Origin: Clostridiales bacterium
GTDB lineage: Bacteria > Bacillota > Clostridia > Oscillospirales > CAG-382
DNA length: 19,054 nt
Assembly (NCBI GenBank): GCA_003452915.1
Contig: DMMZ01000052.1
Location: 5,670 to 24,723 of the forward strand
Direction: 5' to 3'
Positions 14,736 to 19,054 of this stretch are shown here, piece after piece. The notes beneath the pieces are model-generated. The model was given only the letters and a program-made list of their open reading frames with translations. It searched no databases and was not told the origin of the DNA. Both the position numbers and the translations under genes were made by a program. Every line of letters begins with the position of its first letter. Positions within the stretch are counted from its first letter, which is position 1.

Positions 14736-14783
14736 AAACAGGCAGCAGCCGCTGTGTAATTAAAATAATTAAGGACTGATAAA

Positions 14784-15653
14784 ATGCACTTTAAAGAAGC
14801 AAAAGGAATTCTATCCTCGCAAAACGGTATGAATATATATCGTGGTTGTACGCACGGTTGTATTTATTGCGACAGCCGAAGTAAGTGTTATAATATGGAG
14901 CATGATTTTGAGGATATCGAGGTTAAAAGCAACGCACCCGAATTGCTGGAAGCTATTCTTAAACGCAAACGAAAAAAGTGTATGATCGGCACAGGCTCAA
15001 TGTGCGACCCTTATATGCACATAGAAACCAAGTTGAATCACACACGAAAATGTCTTGAAATTATTGATAAATACAGCTTTGGAGCTACAATAATAACAAA
15101 ATCAAACCGTATTATCAGAGATTTGGATATTCTGAAAAGCATAAACGAAAAGTCAAAATGCGTTGTTCAAATGACTTTAACAACCTATGATGAGAATTTG
15201 TGTAAGTTCATTGAACCTGATGTCAGTACGACAAAAGATCGCTTCGAAACGCTAAAAATAATGCGTGATAACGGTATTCCGACGGTAGTATGGCTGGACC
15301 CTATTTTACCGTTTATAAACGACACAGAAGAAAATCTCAGAGGTGTTTTAGATTATTGTATAAGGGCTAAAGTATATGGTATTATTTGCTTCGGTATGGG
15401 GCTTACCCTGCGTGACGGAAACCGCGAGTATTTTTATAATAAACTAGATGAGTATTTCCCCGGATTAAAGCAAAAATATGAAAAGAAATATGGATTTAAC
15501 TATGAAATTATGAGTGATGATAACGAAAAGCTGATGAGTGTTTTTTACAGTGAATGCAACAAGCATGGAATTATATGTGATAATGATGCGATATTCAAGT
15601 ATCTGCATACTTTTCAAGAGAAAAAGCAGACAGAACAGTTAAGCTTGTTTTAA
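14784..15653 (+). CDS. SplB-family radical SAM enzyme with C-terminal clamp-binding motif
   Basis: A 289-residue radical SAM protein of the COG1533 (SplB-related) group. The iron-sulfur cluster motif is C22-THG-C26-IY-C29 (CxxxCxxC, with the aromatic residue before the last Cys). TGSMCDPYMHIETKLNHTRKCLEII (69-93), ITKSNRIIRDLDIL and the later WLDPILPFINDTEEN are typical of this family and not of coproporphyrinogen or pyruvate-formate-lyase activases. Spore photoproduct lyase itself is longer, so this is a relative of unknown substrate. The protein ends in QLSLF (285-289), the canonical beta-sliding-clamp binding pentapeptide, after a flexible Lys/Gln/Glu tail. AAGGA lies 8 bases before the ATG. 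It is the last gene of the LexA-box unit and overlaps the convergent downstream gene by 4 bases. Confidence 0.88.
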   Translation: MHFKEAKGILSSQNGMNIYRGCTHGCIYCDSRSKCYNMEHDFEDIEVKSNAPELLEAILKRKRKKCMIGTGSMCDPYMHIETKLNHTRKCLEIIDKYSFGATIITKSNRIIRDLDILKSINEKSKCVVQMTLTTYDENLCKFIEPDVSTTKDRFETLKIMRDNGIPTVVWLDPILPFINDTEENLRGVLDYCIRAKVYGIICFGMGLTLRDGNREYFYNKLDEYFPGLKQKYEKKYGFNYEIMSDDNEKLMSVFYSECNKHGIICDNDAIFKYLHTFQEKKQTEQLSLF

Positions 15654-16774
15654 TTAATTATACTGCTTCCTGAATTATTATCACTATTCATTATTTCATC
15701 AAGCTCATTATGAGTAATTTGTATGTTAATCTCGTCGATTGCCAAGGCGATTTCCTGAAAGATATATGAATAATCCCCCGCAGGAACAAGATTGGTATAT
15801 ATGCTCAACACATATGGCATAGGTGAATACACAATAGCTGCGTTATGATATGCTTTTCTTGGGTCATATGAATACAACCCGTATTTTTGTGCTACCGGAT
15901 ATTTATCCCCCAGCGCTTTTCCAATTTGCTTGTTATGTTCACAGGATGACAATAAGGTTATCAGATAATTTCCGTTTTCTGAAGTTAACGCATAATTATA
16001 TATATCTCTAAAATATAATCCTGCTTCTTCTGCTGACATAATACAATAGTTATGTTGGTTTGATATATAACAATCTACTCCGATATCGGCAGACATTTTA
16101 TTAAAACCCTCAGCTTTGAATTTTTTTACCAATTCGGAGTATGCATTGTTATCACTGTATATTATCGTATAATTAATCAATTCCTCGACTGTTAATTCGG
16201 AACCGGTAGCAATACCGTGCACAGATTTGCTTATTGTAATTTTCTCTGACAAATCCGGATTCAATGACAAAATGTATTTTACATACGGTGCTTTTATTAC
16301 ACTGGCAGAAAAATAATCGGCATCAGGTCTATATGTAATGGTTATACCGGTATCTATGTTTGTATAGAAGATTGAAATATTATTTTTTTTTGATTTTATT
16401 AAAACCTCAAGTTTTTGCAATGAATCAGAGTTAATCTTTCTGATATCCCCTGAATAATCAAATATGTATTCGCACTCTGTTATTTCCGATTCATCGCTTA
16501 CAATATCCGAGGTGTCGCTTTCTTCAAAGGTTTCGCTTTCCTCATATCCCGACTCTGCAAATACTTCTGATTCCTCAGAACAATACGAGCTGTCTTCATT
16601 AGAAAGAACTTCATCAGAATCATTAAAAATACCTGTCTTTTCTGTGGAAAGTTCGTCAAGCGAATTTAATTCGTCTTCCAGTGATAAAATAAGTGTGATT
16701 GATATTATAACAATAATAAAAATTGTTATTGCAATAATTATAGACTTGAAAATTTGCTTTCCCTTATAGATCAA
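15650..16774 (-). CDS. Membrane-anchored class A beta-lactamase-fold serine hydrolase
   Basis: A 374-residue protein with an N-terminal membrane anchor (about 9-31), a Ser/Glu/Asp-rich linker (32-105) and a beta-lactamase-like domain outside the membrane. Catalytic motifs: SVIK (S158, K161, the SxxK motif), SDN (207-209) and a KYG (297-299) in place of KTG. No obvious Glu166-type general base is visible, so beta-lactam hydrolysis is doubtful. A peptidoglycan-related or inactive role is as likely. The start is a TTG (complement of 16772-16774): AGAGGTG lies 6 bases upstream and no ATG fits. A promoter is visible upstream. It is convergent with the radical SAM gene (4-base stop overlap) and divergent from the lipoprotein gene. 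Confidence 0.85.
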   Translation of the reverse strand: MIYKGKQIFKSIIIAITIFIIVIISITLILSLEDELNSLDELSTEKTGIFNDSDEVLSNEDSSYCSEESEVFAESGYEESETFEESDTSDIVSDESEITECEYIFDYSGDIRKINSDSLQKLEVLIKSKKNNISIFYTNIDTGITITYRPDADYFSASVIKAPYVKYILSLNPDLSEKITISKSVHGIATGSELTVEELINYTIIYSDNNAYSELVKKFKAEGFNKMSADIGVDCYISNQHNYCIMSAEEAGLYFRDIYNYALTSENGNYLITLLSSCEHNKQIGKALGDKYPVAQKYGLYSYDPRKAYHNAAIVYSPMPYVLSIYTNLVPAGDYSYIFQEIALAIDEINIQITHNELDEIMNSDNNSGSSIIN

Positions 16775-16803
16775 AACCTACACCTCTTAAATAATAATTT
16801 AGT

Positions 16804-16832
16804 ATTATATATCAATAGTGCAGAAAAATCAA
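16804..16832 (-). promoter_or_regulatory. Sigma-A promoter for the serine hydrolase gene
   Basis: Read on the minus strand: TTGATT (complement of 16827-16832), a 17-bp spacer and a perfect TATAAT (complement of 16804-16809), about 30 bases ahead of the TTG start. Upstream lies an A/T-rich 9-bp hairpin (16846-16866) of unknown meaning. Confidence 0.65.
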
Positions 16833-16920
16833 ATAAATGTTTCATGAATAAAAAATATTTTTATTCAGATTGTATTATATTGATAGCTATTCAATACTAT
16901 ACACATTTTACAAATTAACA

Positions 16921-16949
16921 TTGAAAAATTACTTAAAAAAGCATAATAT
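16921..16949 (+). promoter_or_regulatory. Possible promoter for the lipoprotein gene
   Basis: TTGAAA (16921-16926), a 17-bp spacer and TAATAT (16944-16949) lie about 33 bases before the chosen ATG. The region is very A/T-rich, so chance matches are likely. Confidence 0.4.
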
Positions 16950-16981
16950 AAAGAAAACAACCTGATATGGAGTCATTGCTA

Positions 16982-17893
16982 ATGAAAATGTTATGTTTAT
17001 TACTTGCAATATTATTAATTACCGTTCAGTTTTTTAGTGCCTGTGGAGATGATACCGATGAAAGCAAATCCGAACTTTTAAATCTTACCTCGGATTTTGA
17101 CGAATATTTCTCATCCAATAAATTAGTTTGCTGGCAGGATGTTGCTGCCGCTTACCTTTCTAAGCTACAAGTCGGTAATTATAACTTTTTAACCATACTT
17201 GAGAAGAAAGAGACTCTGGAAGACAGGGCCGGGTATGTTATTACTGTTGCATTATTAGGTAGACAATGTAACAACGTTATTGCAAATAGTTTAGAGGATT
17301 ACAAAATAGAAATAAAGGCTGTAATCGAAACCGATTATGAAAATAAAACAGTAAAAGAAATTGCACTCTGCTTTTTTGCTATGACGGCATTGAATATAGA
17401 TTTTAATTACGAAGCAGCTGCTAAATATATTGAGACTTTACAGAACGATGACGGTGGTTTTCCTGTATCAAGTGAATACACCAGCTCTGATGTTGAGAGT
17501 AGTGCATACGCACTTAACATCATAACTCTGGCGAGAAGATATTTTTCCGATAACTGCTACGACAGTGCTGTTATATATCTTAGCGAAAAAATAAACAATA
17601 ACAACACACTTTCGGATATTGAAGGCAAGGAAAGTGCTGTTGCTACAGCTTTAACCCTTAATACACTTATCTCTGCAAAGCTACCGCTTGATGGCGAGGT
17701 ATCAACGGCTTTGACAACCGCAATCAATACAAATTTTAAATCAGAAAGCAATTCTGAACTGATCGGATATAAAAGATATGCAGATGAGGTAAGTATAAAC
17801 AGAGAGGTAACAGGTGAAGTGTTCCTGTGTTTTGCTGCTACTGCATACGGAAACTTGTGGACGAAGCTATTTACTGAAAATAATGCAGATTAA
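16982..17893 (+). CDS. Putative lipoprotein with terpenoid-cyclase-like (toroid) repeats
   Basis: A 303-residue exported protein. Residues 1-20 are a lipoprotein signal peptide ending FFSA-C21, a lipobox with a somewhat unusual Phe at -3, followed by an acidic stretch (GDDTDESKSE). The mature part is helical. It contains LQNDDGGFPVSSEYTSSDVESSAYAL (about residues 151-176) and related segments, the pattern of prenyltransferase/squalene-cyclase alpha-alpha toroid repeats also found in bacterial surface proteins. No catalytic DxDD-type motif is visible, so a binding or structural role is more likely than terpene cyclisation. ATG 16982 is preceded by GGAG at 9 bases. The alternative ATG 16967 contains part of that site and has none of its own. 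Function unknown. Confidence 0.7.
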   Translation: MKMLCLLLAILLITVQFFSACGDDTDESKSELLNLTSDFDEYFSSNKLVCWQDVAAAYLSKLQVGNYNFLTILEKKETLEDRAGYVITVALLGRQCNNVIANSLEDYKIEIKAVIETDYENKTVKEIALCFFAMTALNIDFNYEAAAKYIETLQNDDGGFPVSSEYTSSDVESSAYALNIITLARRYFSDNCYDSAVIYLSEKINNNNTLSDIEGKESAVATALTLNTLISAKLPLDGEVSTALTTAINTNFKSESNSELIGYKRYADEVSINREVTGEVFLCFAATAYGNLWTKLFTENNAD

Positions 17894-17966
17894 AATCAGT
17901 AAAATTGAACCAACTACTAATATTATGAATATTATAATAATGATATTTATGAAAAGAAGTGGTGTA

Positions 17967-18536
17967 ATGGCAATAAAAATATTTATAGATCAAGGACATA
18001 ACCCTACCGGATTCCACAATACAGGTGCTGTCGGTCAAGGTTTATTTGAACAGGACATTACTTATCAGGTTGGTGTATACCTTGCGGAATTGTTGAACAA
18101 TGACCCCCGTTTTGACGCACGCTTATCAAGGCCTACCGCCGATACTGTACTCGGAACCAATAATGCCACCAGCTTGGCTGAAAGAGTACGGTTGGCTAAC
18201 ACATGGCCAGCAGATTATTTTATCAGTATCCATGCAAATGCAAGTGTAAATCCTGCGGCAAACGGTACAGAAGTTTATATTTACCGTCGTTATACACAAG
18301 CTAACTGGCTTGCAGAACAGGTACTTGACGGTATTGTAGAAACTGTAGGAACAAGGAATAACGGAGTCAGGGTGAACTCCTCACTTTATGTTCTAAGAAG
18401 AACAAATATGCCTGCTATTCTGGTTGAGATGGCATATATTTCTAATCCATCAGACGCAGAAAAGCTGAGAGATAATCAGTTTGGTTTTGCAAACGGTATT
18501 TATAAGGGAATTCTAAGGTATTTCGGCTTTGCGTAA
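17967..18536 (+). CDS. N-acetylmuramoyl-L-alanine amidase (Amidase_3)
   Basis: A 189-residue zinc amidase that cleaves the bond between N-acetylmuramic acid and L-alanine in peptidoglycan. Family residues are all present: H11 in IDQGHNP, E28 in GLFEQDI, H89 in FISIHANA (zinc ligands), and catalytic E154 in ILVEMAYISN. It is a bare catalytic domain with no signal peptide, membrane segment or wall-binding repeat. That fits either a cytoplasmic enzyme released at lysis (CwlC-like, mother-cell lysis) or a former prophage lysin, and the sequence does not decide. ATG 17967 gives the family start. A longer frame to 17814 overlaps the lipoprotein gene. The ribosome binding site is weak (AAGTGGTG, close to the ATG), and ATG 17949 cannot be excluded. 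Confidence 0.88.
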   Translation: MAIKIFIDQGHNPTGFHNTGAVGQGLFEQDITYQVGVYLAELLNNDPRFDARLSRPTADTVLGTNNATSLAERVRLANTWPADYFISIHANASVNPAANGTEVYIYRRYTQANWLAEQVLDGIVETVGTRNNGVRVNSSLYVLRRTNMPAILVEMAYISNPSDAEKLRDNQFGFANGIYKGILRYFGFA

Positions 18537-18569
18537 TACTAATTCTCTTAAGAATTAGTATTACGCAAA
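18528..18569 (+). repeat. Perfect 19-bp inverted repeat around the amidase stop codon
   Basis: Bases 18528-18546 are exactly complementary to 18551-18569, with a 4-base loop CTTA. The amidase TAA (18534-18536) lies inside the left arm. No T run follows directly. The unbroken length is notable for a 3'-end hairpin. Confidence 0.85.
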
Positions 18570-18605
18570 CTCGGAAACAGTTTTTCTGTTTCCGAGTAAT
18601 TTTTA
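18569..18605 (+). terminator. Intrinsic terminator after the amidase gene
   Basis: A 12-bp stem, ACTCGGAAACAG (18569-18580) with CTGTTTCCGAGT (18586-18597), has loop TTTTT and is followed by AATTTTTATT. It sits directly behind the 19-bp inverted repeat and lies between the convergent amidase and aldolase genes. Confidence 0.9.
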
Positions 18606-18615
18606 TTATTATTAA

Positions 18616-19054
18616 CTATGCCTTACCGTTGCAACCGAGAACATTAACAAGTTTATGTTTAACAAGTTCTTTGATGTTTGATCTTGCCGGCTTGAGGTAC
18701 TGACGGGGATCGAAATGATCGGGATGCTCTGCGAAGTACTGACGGATAGAAGCTGTCATCGCAAGTCTGAGGTCGGAGTCGATGTTGATTTTACAAACAG
18801 ACATCGCTGCTGCCTGACGAAGCATTGGCTCAGGAATACCGATTGCATCAGGCATCTTTCCACCGTTCTTGTTGATTATTTCAACAAACTCGGGAATAAC
18901 CGAGGATGCACCGTGAAGAACGATTGGGAAACCGGGAAGCTTCTCCGAAATTTTTTCAAGAATATCAAAGCGAAGTACAGGCTTCTGTCCGGGTTTGAAT
19001 TTATATGCACCGTGGCTGGTTCCGATTGCTATTGCAAGTGAATCAACACCGGTT
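18616..19054 (-). CDS. fba: Class II fructose-bisphosphate aldolase, C-terminal part (partial)
   Basis: The minus strand is open from the window edge to the TAG at 18616-18618 and encodes about the last 145 residues of a class II, zinc-dependent fructose-bisphosphate aldolase. This glycolytic enzyme splits fructose 1,6-bisphosphate into dihydroxyacetone phosphate and glyceraldehyde 3-phosphate. Visible landmarks: GTSHGAYKF (zinc-ligand His), FPIVLHGASSV (second His and phosphate-binding loop), INIDSDLRLAMT (substrate-binding Asn/Asp), HFDPRQYLKPAR and the terminal KHKLVNVLGCNGKA, all as in the long class IIB enzymes of Firmicutes. The N-terminal part is beyond the window. Codon choice looks more biased than in its neighbours, as expected for a highly expressed gene. 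Confidence 0.95.
   Translation of the reverse strand, partial: TGVDSLAIAIGTSHGAYKFKPGQKPVLRFDILEKISEKLPGFPIVLHGASSVIPEFVEIINKNGGKMPDAIGIPEPMLRQAAAMSVCKINIDSDLRLAMTASIRQYFAEHPDHFDPRQYLKPARSNIKELVKHKLVNVLGCNGKA

Noticed and set aside
14784..15653. True spore photoproduct lyase
   Set aside because: Family resemblance is to the broader COG1533 group; the protein is shorter than SPL and I see no basis for the SPL substrate.
15650..16774. Antibiotic-resistance beta-lactamase
   Set aside because: The KTG motif is changed and no general-base Glu is recognised, so calling resistance would not be supported.
17814..17966. Signal-like extension of the amidase from 17814
   Set aside because: The extra residues come from the overlapping lipoprotein gene read in another frame; the family start is at 17967.
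1..19054. tRNA genes, CRISPR arrays, insertion sequences
   Set aside because: I looked for cloverleaf-type ends, regularly spaced repeats and transposase motifs in the gaps and found none; a tRNA-Trp often found near rpmG-secE is not present.

Overview
The window is a stretch of low-GC, Gram-positive, Clostridia-type chromosome. A member of the Oscillospirales/Ruminococcaceae is my guess from gene content and style; no rRNA is present to prove it. Supporting signs are AGGAGG-type ribosome binding sites, consensus sigma-A promoters, a Gram-positive LexA box, an L10 leader of the type seen across Gram-positive bacteria, formate-tetrahydrofolate ligase, pyrimidine-nucleoside phosphorylase and MutS2. 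I saw no tRNA, rRNA, CRISPR array, transposase or phage structural gene.

Layout. (1) 1-3680: end of era, then recO, mutS2 and a small PspC protein, closed by a strong terminator. (2) 3745-9730: a consensus promoter, deoB and pdp (nucleoside salvage), then a highly structured leader and fhs (one-carbon metabolism), then tsaE-tsaB (tRNA t6A synthesis) and rpiB (pentose phosphate pathway). (3) 9761-13766: the ribosomal/secretion block rpmG-secE-nusG-rplK-rplA and rplJ-rplL. It carries three leader structures: a putative attenuator before rpmG, an L1-type operator before rplK, and an L10 leader with its own promoter and attenuator. The usual rpoB does not follow rplL. (4) 13860-15653: a small transcription unit driven by a perfect TTGACA-17-TATAAT promoter with a near-perfect Gram-positive LexA (SOS) box in its spacer. 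It encodes a small protein, a Cys-rich protein whose 3' end looks frameshifted, and a SplB-family radical SAM enzyme whose last five residues are QLSLF, the canonical beta-sliding-clamp binding motif. (5) 15650-18597: cell-envelope genes. These are a beta-lactamase-fold serine hydrolase on the minus strand, a divergent lipoprotein with a toroid-like repeat, and a small zinc amidase with a double hairpin at its end. (6) 18616-end, minus strand: 3' part of class II fructose-bisphosphate aldolase.

The most interesting item is region 4. Promoter, LexA box, operon order and a C-terminal clamp-binding peptide all point to a DNA-damage-inducible radical SAM enzyme recruited to the replication clamp. 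It could be an uncharacterised DNA lesion repair enzyme. Second are the structured fhs leader, which is a possible metabolite-sensing RNA, and the rpmG leader attenuator. Third is a SecE with an unusual N-terminal export signal and an acidic Ser-rich linker.

Most assignments rest on family motifs read directly from the translation. Start codons were chosen by ribosome binding site and family length and often differ from the longest open frame.
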